In this document: positions 7,708 through 17,512 of the stretch, in pieces
Layout of the letters: each line of letters begins with the position of its first letter
Position numbering within the stretch: the stretch's first letter is position 1
Origin: Pseudomonadota bacterium
GTDB taxonomy: Bacteria; Pseudomonadota; Alphaproteobacteria; Rhizobiales; Rhizobiaceae
Length of the DNA: 26,196 nt
NCBI GenBank assembly: GCA_023399465.1
Contig: JAEWPB010000057.1
Location: 1-26,196, forward strand
Direction of reading: 5' to 3'
Position numbers and translations under genes: made by a program
The notes under the pieces: model-generated
What the model was told of the DNA's origin: nothing
What the model saw: the letters and a program-made list of their open reading frames with translations, nothing else
Database searches by the model: none

Positions 7708-8166
7708 ATGACGAATGCGCCAATCTTTCTCTCGGGAGCATTGACCGGCGACGGTCATCATCTCGTCCAGCGTGTCTACTACGAGGATACCGATTTCTCC
7801 GGGCTCGTCTATCATGCCCGGTACCTGCATTTTCTCGAACGCGGCCGTACCGACTACCTGCGCTGCCTCGGGGTCGAGCAGAGCGCGCTGCTGAAGGTCG
7901 ATGACGAGGGCCTGGTCTTTGTCGTCCATCGCATGGAAATCGACTTCAAGAGCCCGGCGCGCATGGATGACGTGCTCGACATCCATACCCGCACCGAAAA
8001 GGCCGGCGGGGCGAAGATGGTGCTCGTTCAGGAGATCCGCCGGGCTGGAACGCTGCTGATCGCCGCCCGGGTGATCATCGCGGTCATCAATGCCAATGGC
8101 CGGCCGCGGCGCCTGCCGGAAACGCTTGCCGCGCAATTCATGGCGGGCGGCTCGCGGGGCGGCTGA
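7708..8166 (+). CDS. ybgC: Tol-Pal system-associated acyl-CoA thioesterase YbgC
   Basis: This is a 152-residue single hot-dog-fold thioesterase of the YbgC/4HBT family. The diagnostic motif YYEDTDFSGLVYHARYLHFLERGR spans about residues 24-47 and contains the acidic active-site region. Family members hydrolyse short-chain or acyl-carrier-protein-bound acyl thioesters at the inner membrane, and the gene habitually heads the tol-pal cluster, as here. The frame is open upstream to a GTG at 7630. The ATG at 7708 is preferred because it has GTGGAG about nine bases upstream and gives the usual family length. The 129-bp gap to the divergent sqdB must hold both promoters. A weak hairpin terminator follows and a further 390 bp separate it from tolQ, so tolQ probably has its own promoter. 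Confidence 0.93.
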   Translation: MTNAPIFLSGALTGDGHHLVQRVYYEDTDFSGLVYHARYLHFLERGRTDYLRCLGVEQSALLKVDDEGLVFVVHRMEIDFKSPARMDDVLDIHTRTEKAGGAKMVLVQEIRRAGTLLIAARVIIAVINANGRPRRLPETLAAQFMAGGSRGG

Positions 8167-8168
8167 GA

Positions 8169-8192
8169 CCGCCCGAAATCGGGTGGATTTTC
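8169..8192 (+). terminator. weak terminator after ybgC
   Basis: The arms CCGCCC and GGGTGG, extended by G-C, form a 7-bp stem with one G-U pair around a four-base loop, followed by ATTTTC. The T run is short, so termination is probably partial. Confidence 0.4.
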
Positions 8193-8345
8193 AGGGCATC
8201 GGGGCTTGCGATTAAAACTATTCTGTGAAAGTAAAGTTTTCGTGGCGCAGGCGAATGCGCCGGCGGAAACAGCCGATTTCCCAGCGGACAAATCAACGGC
8301 CGGAAGGACTGCCTCCACGCCCCGACAGGCGCGCTATCAAGGACG

Positions 8346-8378
8346 CTAACACTCTTTTAACCATAAAGGTGTCTATTG
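8346..8378 (+). promoter_or_regulatory. candidate CtrA-type promoter of the tol operon
   Basis: CTAA-N7-TTAACC at 8346-8362 differs by one base from the CtrA consensus TTAA-N7-TTAA(CC). A -10-like TCTATT begins at 8372, 12 bases past the end of the box core (8360), so the box would cover the -35 position. The same geometry recurs before pal and both barrel genes in this window. CtrA is the cell-cycle response regulator of alphaproteobacteria; binding here is an inference. Confidence 0.45.
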
Positions 8379-8511
8379 CGTCGGCAAGGAATTGTGCTGT
8401 GAGCGCCTTCCTTTGACCAAATTTGAAAGCAAGAAGGCAGACAGGAGCGTGGGTTTGACCAGGGGCGTTCAGCGGTAGCTGCCGGACATTTCTTGCAGGA
8501 TTACTTGGAAC

Positions 8512-8532
8512 CGCCCGGTCACGTGCCGGGCG
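8512..8532 (+). other. 7-bp GC hairpin in the tolQ leader
   Basis: CGCCCGG and CCGGGCG flank a 7-base loop containing CACGTG. The hairpin ends 24 bases before the tolQ ATG and is followed by TTTGG, too short for a standard terminator. It could affect mRNA stability or access to the ribosome site. Confidence 0.4.
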
Positions 8533-8556
8533 TTTGGATTCGGGGATTTTACATCT

Positions 8557-9276
8557 ATGGAACAGGTTGCATTGGAAGCAGCGACGCACGACGTGAGCCT
8601 CTGGGGGCTCTTCATGCAAGCGGGCCTGATCGTTAAACTGGTCATGATCGGTCTGCTTGCTGCGTCCGTCTGGACATGGGCAATCATCATCGACAAATAC
8701 GTGAGCTTTGCCAAGGCACGCCGCCAGTTCGATCACTTCGAGCAGGTGTTCTGGTCGGGCCAGTCGCTGGAAGAGCTCTATCGTACACTCGCCGACCGCC
8801 AGAACGGCGGGCTGAGCGCGATCTTCGTTTCCGCCATGCGCGAATGGAAGAAGTCCTTCGAACGCGGCGCCCGTTCGCCGATCGGCCTGCAGATGCGTAT
8901 CGACCGCGCGATGGACGTGACGCTGGCGCGTGAATCCGAGCAGTTCGAAGCCCGTCTCGGCTCGCTGGCGACCATCGGCTCGGCCGGCCCGTTCATCGGC
9001 CTGTTCGGTACCGTCATCGGTATCATGACCTCCTTCCAGGCGATCGCCGGTTCCAAGTCCACCAACCTTGCCGTCGTCGCGCCCGGTATCGCCGAAGCGC
9101 TTCTCGCAACGGCAATCGGCCTGGTCGCCGCTATCCCGGCGGTTATCGCCTACAACAAGTTCTCTGCCGACGCCGGCAAGCTTGCAGCTCGCATGGAAGG
9201 CTTCGCCGACGAATTCTCCGCCATCCTGTCGCGTCAGATCGACGAAAAGCTGCAGCCGCGCGCTGCCGCCCAGTAA
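8557..9276 (+). CDS. tolQ: Tol-Pal system proton-channel subunit TolQ
   Basis: TolQ is the MotA/ExbB-family inner-membrane subunit which, with TolR, uses the proton gradient to energise TolA for outer-membrane constriction during division. The 239-residue protein shows the three expected membrane segments at about 20-46, 137-160 (ATIGSAGPFIGLFGTVIGIM) and 172-198 (VVAPGIAEALLATAIGLVAAIP), with a large cytoplasmic loop between the first and second. The last two segments carry the conserved family sequences. Start context is a GGGGA about ten bases before the ATG. tolR follows after 24 bp, and the operon continues through tolA and tolB. Confidence 0.97.
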   Translation: MEQVALEAATHDVSLWGLFMQAGLIVKLVMIGLLAASVWTWAIIIDKYVSFAKARRQFDHFEQVFWSGQSLEELYRTLADRQNGGLSAIFVSAMREWKKSFERGARSPIGLQMRIDRAMDVTLARESEQFEARLGSLATIGSAGPFIGLFGTVIGIMTSFQAIAGSKSTNLAVVAPGIAEALLATAIGLVAAIPAVIAYNKFSADAGKLAARMEGFADEFSAILSRQIDEKLQPRAAAQ

Positions 9277-9300
9277 GCCGACCGAACGGGAGTAACACAC

Positions 9301-9753
9301 ATGGGAATGTCTGTTGGAGGCTCGGGCGGTGGTGGCGGTGGACGTCGCCGCCGTGGTGGCAAGCGCAGCCCGGTCAGCGAAATCAACGTGACGCCGCTGG
9401 TCGACGTCATGCTCGTGCTATTGATCATCTTCATGGTGGCCGCGCCGATGATGACCGTCGGCGTGCCGATCGATCTGCCGGAAACGCAGGCGAAGGCCCT
9501 GAATTCGGAGACCCAGCCGATCACCGTCTCGGTGAAGGACAACGGCGAGGTCTACCTGCAGGAAACGCCGATCGCCGTCGACGAGATCGCCGCCAAGCTC
9601 GAAGCGATTGCAACAACCGGCTACAGCGAACGCATCTTCGTGCGTGGCGATGCAGCGGCGCCCTACGGCGTGATCGCTGACGTCATGGCACGTATCCAGG
9701 GCGCCGGCTTCAAGAACATCGGCCTGGTCACGCAGGACAGGAAGAACCAGTAA
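9301..9753 (+). CDS. tolR: Tol-Pal system proton-channel subunit TolR
   Basis: TolR belongs to the ExbD family: one membrane helix and a periplasmic domain, partnering TolQ. The 150-residue protein has a Gly/Arg-rich cytoplasmic N terminus (residues 5-21, a run of Gly then RRRR). The hallmark LVDVMLVLLIIFMVAAP at 33-49 carries D35, the proton-translocating aspartate of the family. A periplasmic domain then runs to the end (IFVRGDAAAPYGVIADVMARIQ). GGGAG precedes the ATG. tolA begins eight bases after the stop. Confidence 0.96.
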   Translation: MGMSVGGSGGGGGGRRRRGGKRSPVSEINVTPLVDVMLVLLIIFMVAAPMMTVGVPIDLPETQAKALNSETQPITVSVKDNGEVYLQETPIAVDEIAAKLEAIATTGYSERIFVRGDAAAPYGVIADVMARIQGAGFKNIGLVTQDRKNQ

Positions 9754-9761
9754 AGGGTGAA

Positions 9762-10880
9762 ATGAAGAGCAGTGTCGTCACATCTGCGATCATGCACGGG
9801 CTTTTGCTCGGCGTCGCCCTGGTGAGCATCGGTTCGCCGGAGTCCTTCAAGGTGGAGGACTTCGAGGCGATGCCGGTCGACCTGGTGCCTGTCGAAGAGC
9901 TGACCCAGATGCAGCAGGGTGACAAGACCGCTCAGCCGAACGAAAAACCCGCGCCGACGCCGACGTCCAGGCCGACCACGGTCGAGAACGCCGAGAACAT
10001 GGGCGAGAACGACGTCGACCTGAAGGCACCGCCGGTGCCGAACGCCAAGCCGAGCAGGAACGAGAGCAGCGCTGCGCCGAAGGCAAGCGACAAGCCGCTT
10101 CCCCAGAACGATCCCGTCCCCAACGAGGTCAAGGAGATCGCGGAGGAGACGGAAGTCGAGCAGCCCAAGGAAGTCGCCGCCCTCCCGGCGGCCAAGCCCG
10201 AGGTCGTGCCGACGCCGCCGAAGCCGGACGAAGCGCCCGCCGAACAGGCCGAGCCGGAAAAGCCGGAAGCCGAAGCGCTGCCTGACAATGTTCCCGTCCC
10301 CGCTGCAAGGCCGCAGGTGAAGCCGGAGCAGAAGCCCGCGGAAAAGCCGACGGACAAGAAGCAGGAGCAGCAGCAGACTGCCGACAAGCCGACGGACAAG
10401 AAGAAGGACGACAAGAAGCAGGACAAGGCGAAGGGATCCTCCGCCAAGGAAAGCGACTTCAATGCCGACGACATCGCGGCGCTGCTGAACAAGCAGGATC
10501 CGTCGAATGGTGGCGCCAAGCGCTCCAGCGACGTCGCCTCCCTGGGCGCCAAGAAGGCGACCGGTGGCTCCAAGCTGAGCATGAGCGAGATGGATGCCCT
10601 GCGCAACGCCATCGCCGGCAACTGGCAGATCATCCCCGGATTGACCGAGATGGATCAGGTCCGGATCACCGTGCACATGCGGCTTGACGAGAATGGTGCG
10701 ATTATCGGGGATCCTGATGTCAAGGCGACCGGCGGCAACGAGGCTACCCGCCGCGCGCTGGCAGGCGGAGCCTACCGCGCCGTGAAGCGTTCCGCCCCGT
10801 TCACAAATCTTCCGAAAGAAAAATATGACGCGTGGAGCGAAGTCATCGTGAACTTCGATCCGAGCGAAATGGCCCTATAA
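9762..10880 (+). CDS. tolA: Tol-Pal system trans-envelope protein TolA
   Basis: TolA spans the periplasm, linking TolQR to TolB and Pal. The 372-residue protein has the expected plan. A short N-terminal membrane anchor (residues 5-26, TSAIMHGLLLGVALVSIG) comes first, then a long Pro/Ala/Lys/Glu-rich region from about 55 to 235 that should be extended. The last 100 residues (SEMDALRNAIAGNWQIIPG onward) resemble the TonB/TolA C-terminal fold, with the conserved VRITVHMRLDENG. Sequence identity with enterobacterial TolA is confined to this architecture, so the name rests on layout and position between tolR and tolB. The central region repeats EKPTDKK-like units, a place to expect length variation between strains. 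Confidence 0.9.
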   Translation: MKSSVVTSAIMHGLLLGVALVSIGSPESFKVEDFEAMPVDLVPVEELTQMQQGDKTAQPNEKPAPTPTSRPTTVENAENMGENDVDLKAPPVPNAKPSRNESSAAPKASDKPLPQNDPVPNEVKEIAEETEVEQPKEVAALPAAKPEVVPTPPKPDEAPAEQAEPEKPEAEALPDNVPVPAARPQVKPEQKPAEKPTDKKQEQQQTADKPTDKKKDDKKQDKAKGSSAKESDFNADDIAALLNKQDPSNGGAKRSSDVASLGAKKATGGSKLSMSEMDALRNAIAGNWQIIPGLTEMDQVRITVHMRLDENGAIIGDPDVKATGGNEATRRALAGGAYRAVKRSAPFTNLPKEKYDAWSEVIVNFDPSEMAL

Positions 10881-12214
10881 TGCTGAAAGGCTTGCCCCTC
10901 ATGACCAAGTGTTCCCACATTCGTGCGTTCGTGTTGGCTGTCGGCATGGCTGCCGCGGCGTTCATCGCAACGCCTGCAAACGCGCTTGTCGAAATCAACA
11001 TCAACAAGGGGAATGTCGAACCCCTGCCGATCGCCGTGACCGACTTCATTTCCGGCGGCGATCTCGGTGCGCAGATCTCGGCCGTGGTGGCCGCCGACCT
11101 GCAGCGTTCGGGCCTGTTCGCGCCGGTCAACAAGCAGGCCTTCATCGAGAAGATCACCAATCCCGACCAGGCGCCGCGGTTCGACGACTGGAAGGTCATC
11201 AACGCCCAGGCGCTGGTGACCGGCCGCGTGACCAAGGAAGCCGACGGCCGCCTGCGCGCCGAGTTCCGCCTGTGGGACACGTTCGGCGGTGCGCAGATGA
11301 CCGGGCAGCAGTTCTATACCCAGCCGGAAAACTGGCGCCGCGTCGCCCATATCATCGCCGATGCAATCTATGAAAAGGTCACCGGCGAAAAGGGCTACTT
11401 CGACACGCGCGTCGTCTTCGTTTCCGAGAGCGGACCGAAAAACGACCGCAAGCGCCAGCTCGCGATCATGGACCAGGACGGCTTCAACGTCCGGATGCTG
11501 ACCAACAGCAAGGACATCGTGCTGACGCCGCGCTTCTCGCCGAGCCGCCAGGAAGTGACCTACATGTCGTTCGAGGGCCAGCAGCCGCGCGTCTACCTGC
11601 TGCAGCTCGAAACCGGGCAGCGCGAGGTGGTCGGTAACTTCCCCGGCATGACCTTTGCGCCGCGCTTCTCGCCCGACGGTCAGCGCGTGATCATGAGCCT
11701 CCAGCAGGAGGGCAACGCCAACATCTATACGATGGACCTGCGTTCGCGCACCACGACGCGCCTGACCAACACCGCAGCGATCGACACGTCGCCGTCCTAT
11801 TCTCCGGACGGTAGCCAGATCGTGTTCGAGTCCGACCGCGGCGGTCGCCAGCAGCTCTACATCATGGGTGCCGATGGCTCCGGCCAGCGCCGCATTTCCT
11901 TCGGCGACGGTTCCTACTCGACGCCGGTCTGGTCGCCGCGCGGCGATCTGATCGCCTTCACCAAGCAGTCGGGCGGCAAGTTCTCGATCGGCGTGATGAA
12001 GACCGACGGTTCGGGCGAGCGCATCCTGACAACCGGCTTCCACAACGAAGGCCCGACCTGGGCGCCGAACGGCCGCGTACTGATGTTCTTCCGCCAGAAC
12101 GCCGGTGCCGGTGGCCCGCAGCTCTATTCGATCGATCTGACCGGTTACAACGAACAGGCGATCAAGACCCCGGCCTATGCTTCCGACCCGGCCTGGTCGC
12201 CGCTCCTGGAGTAG
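10880..12214 (+). CDS. tolB: Tol-Pal system periplasmic beta-propeller TolB
   Basis: TolB is a periplasmic protein that binds Pal and TolA. After a signal peptide ending near ATPANA, the mature protein starts LVEININKG. It has the N-terminal domain with PLPIAVTDF and then a six-bladed propeller whose blades are marked by repeated motifs such as PRFSPDGQRV, PSYSPDGSQIVFESDR, PVWSPRGDLIAF and PAWSP. Length is 444 residues from the ATG at 10880, which overlaps the tolA stop as TAATG. A second in-frame ATG at 10901 has AAAGG ten bases upstream, giving 437 residues and a more typical signal peptide. I cannot decide between them. The 155-bp gap to pal holds a separate promoter. Confidence 0.95.
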   Translation: MLKGLPLMTKCSHIRAFVLAVGMAAAAFIATPANALVEININKGNVEPLPIAVTDFISGGDLGAQISAVVAADLQRSGLFAPVNKQAFIEKITNPDQAPRFDDWKVINAQALVTGRVTKEADGRLRAEFRLWDTFGGAQMTGQQFYTQPENWRRVAHIIADAIYEKVTGEKGYFDTRVVFVSESGPKNDRKRQLAIMDQDGFNVRMLTNSKDIVLTPRFSPSRQEVTYMSFEGQQPRVYLLQLETGQREVVGNFPGMTFAPRFSPDGQRVIMSLQQEGNANIYTMDLRSRTTTRLTNTAAIDTSPSYSPDGSQIVFESDRGGRQQLYIMGADGSGQRRISFGDGSYSTPVWSPRGDLIAFTKQSGGKFSIGVMKTDGSGERILTTGFHNEGPTWAPNGRVLMFFRQNAGAGGPQLYSIDLTGYNEQAIKTPAYASDPAWSPLLE

Positions 12215-12299
12215 TGGACGCACACAATTGCGCCTCTTTCCCGCCGCATTCACCTGTGAATGAGGAATCAGGAAATTGGCGAAATGTTAACCATGTTCA

Positions 12300-12331
12300 T
12301 TGAATGCCAATTAACCGCGAATGGTTAGAGT
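12300..12331 (+). promoter_or_regulatory. candidate CtrA-type promoter of pal
   Basis: TTGA-N7-TTAACC at 12300-12316 is one mismatch from the CtrA box. A TAGAGT -10-like hexamer begins at 12326, 12 bases past the end of the box core (12314). An additional TTAACCAT half-site lies at 12287-12294. This would allow pal to be transcribed separately from tolQRAB. Confidence 0.5.
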
Positions 12332-12344
12332 CTGGCAACTCTAA
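12325..12344. repeat. 7-bp perfect dyad over the pal promoter -10 region
   Basis: TTAGAGT and ACTCTAA are perfect inverted arms around CTGGCA. The left arm overlaps the proposed -10 and the right arm falls near the expected transcription start. It could be an operator or, if transcribed, a small hairpin before the pal ribosome site. No regulator is identified. Confidence 0.5.
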
Positions 12345-12369
12345 ATTCAATTGCAAGGAGAGACCGGCG

Positions 12370-12903
12370 ATGAGCCGAATTGACACCCCGGCGTCCAGCC
12401 GCATGCAAAATATTGCTCGCAATCCCGTTGTCCTGGCCCTCGCAATGACGCTTGCTCTTGCGGGCTGCGCATCGAAGAAGAACCTCCCCAACAGCGCGAG
12501 CGATCTCGGCCTCGGTTCCGCCGGTTCGGCAACCCCGGGTTCGACGCAGGACTTCACCGTCAACGTCGGCGACCGCATCTTCTTCGACACCGACTCGACT
12601 TCGATCCGCGCCGATGCCGCCCAGACCCTCGACCGTCAGGCACAGTGGCTGCAGAAGTATCCGAACTACGCGATCACCGTCGAAGGCCATGCCGACGAAC
12701 GCGGCACCCGCGAGTACAACCTGGCGCTCGGCGCCCGTCGTGCCGCTGCCGCCAAGCAGTATCTCGCGTCGCGCGGCATTCCGGCCAACCGCATCAACAC
12801 GATCTCCTACGGCAAGGAACGTCCGGTCGCCGTTTGCGACGACATCTCCTGCTGGTCGCAGAACCGTCGCGCCGTCACGGTGCTCGGCGGCGCCGGCATG
12901 TAA
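12370..12903 (+). CDS. pal: peptidoglycan-associated lipoprotein Pal (Omp16-like)
   Basis: Pal is an outer-membrane lipoprotein that binds peptidoglycan and TolB, tethering the envelope. The 177-residue protein has a lipoprotein signal with the lipobox LALAGC (C33), a short linker, and an OmpA-like domain from about residue 60. That domain contains FFDTDSTSIRADAAQTLD and TVEGHADERGTREYNLALGARRA, which supplies the diaminopimelate-binding residues, and ends SYGKERPVAVCDD-SCWSQNRRAVTV. The frame extends upstream to 12304, but the ATG at 12370 has a good AAGGAG ribosome site and gives a correctly sized signal peptide. It matches the Omp16 antigen of Brucella in type. A strong terminator follows. 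Confidence 0.97.
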   Translation: MSRIDTPASSRMQNIARNPVVLALAMTLALAGCASKKNLPNSASDLGLGSAGSATPGSTQDFTVNVGDRIFFDTDSTSIRADAAQTLDRQAQWLQKYPNYAITVEGHADERGTREYNLALGARRAAAAKQYLASRGIPANRINTISYGKERPVAVCDDISCWSQNRRAVTVLGGAGM

Positions 12904-12928
12904 TTTGCGGCTAAAGCGCAACGTACTG

Positions 12929-12960
12929 GAAGGCGGCCCCGGGCCGCCTTCTGTTTTTTT
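12929..12960 (+). terminator. strong intrinsic terminator after pal
   Basis: GAAGGCGGC and GCCGCCTTC form a 9-bp perfect stem around a CCCGG loop, followed by TGTTTTTTT. This is a textbook Rho-independent terminator that should uncouple cpoB from the pal transcript. Confidence 0.9.
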
Positions 12961-13062
12961 GACCACACTTTGGCCGAACTCCGTTGCTTTTTGGCGGCAA
13001 TTGGAAAAATCTCCTGTTCGTGCCAGAAGGGCGCAACGTATCAACCAGACAGGACGAACGAT

Positions 13063-13986
13063 ATGAAGAAACTCGTCGCGGCAGGAGTGCTCGGACTGGC
13101 GGCCTTGACCGGCTGGCAGGCTCCGGCGTTCTCCGGGCCGCTCATGGTGCCGGCCATTCCGGCGAAGACGCTTGCATCGGGCAGCGAACGTCTGCCGCTG
13201 GTGCTGGTGCAGGCCGGCGACGCGACCATCCGCGTACAGCAGCTCGAGGAAGAAATCCGCAACCTCAATGGCCGCATCGAGGAAATGAGCTTCCAGCTCC
13301 TGCAGATGCAGGAACAGATGCGCAAGACCCAGGAAGACAACGAGTTCCGTTTCCAGGAACTGGAAAAGGGTAGCGGCAAGAGCGGCTCGCTGCAGCGTCC
13401 GGCGGGCCAGGCCCAGGATGACGTCGCCCGCATCATCGAGACGCCGTCGGACAGCAGTCCGGCGGCCCCCGACCAGTCGGCGAATGTCGGCAAGCCCGGC
13501 GCGACGCTCGGCTCGATCCAGCTGGACGCCAACGGAAATCCGATCGGCGCCACGCTCAACTCCGATGCCAACAACGGTTCCGGCCCGCCGCCCGCATCGC
13601 TCGGCAGTGAAGGCGACACCTACCAGGCCGCCTACGGTCACGTTCTGTCCGGCGATTACGCGCTGGCGGAGCGGGAGTTCCAGGATTACCTCAGCGCCTA
13701 TCCAAACGGCTCCAAGGCCGCCGATGCAAATTTCTGGCTGGGCGAGGCCCAGTTCTCCCAGGGAAAGTTCAACGAGGCGGCCAAGACCTTCCTCGACGCC
13801 CATCAGGCCTACGGCAAGTCCGCCAAGGCTCCGGAGATGCTGTTGAAGCTCGGCATGTCGCTCGCCGAACTCGACAACAAGGAAACCGCCTGCGCCACGC
13901 TGCGTGAGGTTACCAAGCGCTATCCCAAGGCATCGCGGGCCGTCGTCAGCAAGGTTGCCGCGGAACAGAAGCGGCTGGGCTGCTGA
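13063..13986 (+). CDS. cpoB: Tol-Pal associated periplasmic protein CpoB (YbgF)
   Basis: CpoB coordinates peptidoglycan synthesis with Tol-driven outer-membrane constriction. The 307-residue protein starts with a signal peptide (MKKLVAAGVLGLAALTGWQA). A coiled coil of about 56-102 (VQQLEEEIRNLNGRIEEM) serves trimerisation in characterised homologues. A low-complexity linker follows, and then a C-terminal TPR region from about 190 (YQAAYGHVLSGDYALAEREF, then LGEAQFSQGKFNEAAKTFL, then LKLGMSLAELDNKETACATL). The open frame reaches further upstream, but the ATG at 13063 has AGGA in place and begins the signal peptide. It follows the pal terminator, so it probably has its own promoter or depends on readthrough; none was clear. 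tilS begins 21 bp downstream. Confidence 0.93.
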   Translation: MKKLVAAGVLGLAALTGWQAPAFSGPLMVPAIPAKTLASGSERLPLVLVQAGDATIRVQQLEEEIRNLNGRIEEMSFQLLQMQEQMRKTQEDNEFRFQELEKGSGKSGSLQRPAGQAQDDVARIIETPSDSSPAAPDQSANVGKPGATLGSIQLDANGNPIGATLNSDANNGSGPPPASLGSEGDTYQAAYGHVLSGDYALAEREFQDYLSAYPNGSKAADANFWLGEAQFSQGKFNEAAKTFLDAHQAYGKSAKAPEMLLKLGMSLAELDNKETACATLREVTKRYPKASRAVVSKVAAEQKRLGC

Positions 13987-14007
13987 CGCCATTCACGGCG
14001 AACCCCC

Positions 14008-15333
14008 TTGAACTTTGTTCTCTCTCCGATCGATGCGGCCAACCGCTTTCTCCAGTCCCTGCGCAAGCCGGCGCGGCTGCTCGTCGCGATTTCGGGCGGA
14101 AGCGATTCTGCCGGGCTGCTGATCGCTCTGAAGCAGGCGCAGGCCGCCGTCGGTGACGGCGTGGACCTCGTGGCCGCCACCATCGATCACCGCCTCCGTC
14201 GCGAATCCGCAGACGAGGCCATCAGGGTCGGCGCGCTCGCGGCCGAACTCGGCATTGCCCACGTCATTCGCGCCTGGGAAGACGAAAAGCCGGCAAGCGG
14301 CGTTTCCGCAGCAGCCCGCGAGGCGCGCTACCGGCTGCTGGTGGAAATCGCGCGCGAGGCCGGTGCGGACGCCATCGTCACCGGCCATACGCTGGACGAC
14401 CAGCGCGAGACCGTTGCCATGCGCTCCAGCCGTAGCCGCACGGACGGGAGCCTCGGGCTTGCCGGCATGGCTGAGGCCGTTCTGCTAGACGGTCGCGTCT
14501 GGCTCTTTCGTCCGTTCCTTTCCAGCCGGCGTGCCGACATCCGAAACTATCTGAGCGGCGCAGGCTACGGCTGGATCGACGATCCGAGCAATCTCGATCC
14601 CGCCTATGAGCGGGTGCGCGCACGCCTCATGTTGGCTGCGGAAGGCGAAACGGCCGCCGGCGACTGGCATGCGATCGCCGATCGGCGGCAGGCGCTGTCG
14701 CATGCAGCCGCCAAACTGCTCGCCGAACACGTCACCGTTCATCAGCAGGTGATTGCAGCCGTAGCGCCTGCGGCGCTCAGCGGGCCCCCCGACGTCATCG
14801 GTCATGCCCTGTCAGCCCTCATTGCCGTACTCGGCGGGCGCGCCCATGGACCGGGCGCCGATCGGATGGCGCGGGTGATGGATTTCGTCACGACCGGTTC
14901 TCCCGGACGGATGACGGCTGGGCGTGTGCTGATCGATCGGCGCCGCGACGGGCTCTACCTGATGCGCGAAAACCGCGATATTTTGCCGCTCCGATTGAAG
15001 CCGGGCGCAGCCGGCGTGTTCGATGGCCGTTTCCGTGTGGAACTGGCGGAGGGGGACGGGCCCGCGGTGGTTTGCGCCGGCACGCACGCGGACGAGCGGG
15101 CGCTTGCGGATTTTGCCGGCTTGCCGTCGGGCATTGCCCGCGCCGCGGCGCGGATCCGGCCTGAAATCAGGAACTTGGACGCTGGCGCCGGGGTTGCCGG
15201 TGACGCCCGTATTACGCCCGTATTTGCGCCTTATGATCGCTTCCTGCCGGAATTCGATCTCGAGCTGGCCACAAGGATGAGGCAGCTGTTCGGTTGCATG
15301 TCCTATTCGTTACCGCCACGTCAACCGCGTTGA
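14008..15333 (+). CDS. tilS: tRNA(Ile)-lysidine synthetase TilS
   Basis: TilS converts C34 of the CAU-anticodon isoleucine tRNA to lysidine, an essential step for reading AUA. The 441-residue protein has the N-type ATP pyrophosphatase loop SGGSDS at 29-34, then TIDHRLRRESADEA, AAREARYRLLVE and GHTLDDQRETVAMRSSRS, all hallmarks of the family. The last 200 residues are poorly conserved, as is usual in alphaproteobacteria. The start is a TTG: the frame is bounded by the cpoB stop and holds no ATG or GTG before the PP-loop, so TTG at 14008 is the only reasonable choice. There is no clear ribosome site, and coupling to cpoB is likely. It is the normal neighbour of ftsH. Confidence 0.93.
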   Translation: MNFVLSPIDAANRFLQSLRKPARLLVAISGGSDSAGLLIALKQAQAAVGDGVDLVAATIDHRLRRESADEAIRVGALAAELGIAHVIRAWEDEKPASGVSAAAREARYRLLVEIAREAGADAIVTGHTLDDQRETVAMRSSRSRTDGSLGLAGMAEAVLLDGRVWLFRPFLSSRRADIRNYLSGAGYGWIDDPSNLDPAYERVRARLMLAAEGETAAGDWHAIADRRQALSHAAAKLLAEHVTVHQQVIAAVAPAALSGPPDVIGHALSALIAVLGGRAHGPGADRMARVMDFVTTGSPGRMTAGRVLIDRRRDGLYLMRENRDILPLRLKPGAAGVFDGRFRVELAEGDGPAVVCAGTHADERALADFAGLPSGIARAAARIRPEIRNLDAGAGVAGDARITPVFAPYDRFLPEFDLELATRMRQLFGCMSYSLPPRQPR

Positions 15334-15362
15334 CGGAAAAGACATATTGGTCCTCGGTCTGC

Positions 15363-15391
15363 CTTGGCAAGACCATCCCGCGATCCTATGT
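15363..15391 (+). promoter_or_regulatory. candidate housekeeping promoter of ftsH
   Basis: CTTGGC and CTATGT separated by exactly 17 bases closely match the rhizobial RpoD consensus CTTGAC-N17-CTATAT, with one mismatch in each hexamer. The transcription start would be near 15398, giving a leader of about 50 nt before the ftsH ATG. Confidence 0.6.
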
Positions 15392-15447
15392 TAGTGGACA
15401 AATTAAACGGTCGACGATGAGACGACTGTGTCATACCGGGGAGTTCA

Positions 15448-17388
<1,941 letters not shown>

Positions 17389-17407
17389 CCTGCATTTGTT
17401 AGTGGAA

Positions 17408-17444
17408 AAGGCCGCTGTCCGGGCTCCGGTCGGCGGCCTTTTTT
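17408..17444 (+). terminator. intrinsic terminator after ftsH
   Basis: AAGGCCGC and GCGGCCTT form an 8-bp stem around a 17-base loop that can itself pair through CCGG, followed by TTTTG. It lies 20 bp after the ftsH stop. Confidence 0.85.
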
Positions 17445-17472
17445 GTAGTAACGGTATATGATTGACTTTGAT

Positions 17473-17512
17473 GCTAATTGACGTGCCGAAAAGCGGCAGA
17501 TGTGGCATTAGC
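17473..17512. repeat. nested inverted repeats in the glmM upstream region
   Basis: GCTAAT and ATTAGC form outer arms, and inside them TGCCG-AAAAG-CGGCA forms a perfect 5-bp hairpin. Further downstream GGCGATATCGCC at 17564-17575 is a perfect 12-bp palindrome. All lie in the roughly 165 bp between the ftsH terminator and glmM, where no gene is visible. They may be operators or a structured leader; neither is demonstrated. Confidence 0.4.

Larger units (their letters stand above)
8167..8556. other. 390-bp intergenic region between ybgC and tolQ
   Basis: No convincing gene is visible. A 63-codon frame at 8225-8416 is Arg-rich without a ribosome site and looks like chance. The region contains a weak terminator just after ybgC, a near-consensus CtrA box with a -10-like element in the middle, and a 7-bp GC hairpin about 25 bp before the tolQ start. 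A transcript starting near 8385 would carry a leader of roughly 170 nt. Confidence 0.6.

Noticed and set aside
8225..8416. 63-codon plus-strand frame between ybgC and tolQ
   Set aside because: It is Arg-rich, lacks a ribosome site, overlaps the candidate tol promoter and resembles translated non-coding DNA.
10170..10440. Pro/Lys-rich repeats in tolA as a DNA repeat element
   Set aside because: They are coding low complexity expected for the periplasm-spanning region of TolA, with no exact unit array at DNA level.
12325..13992. A 555-codon minus-strand frame opposite pal and cpoB
   Set aside because: It crosses the pal terminator and promoter dyad, has no family features, and mirrors the codon pattern of the real genes.
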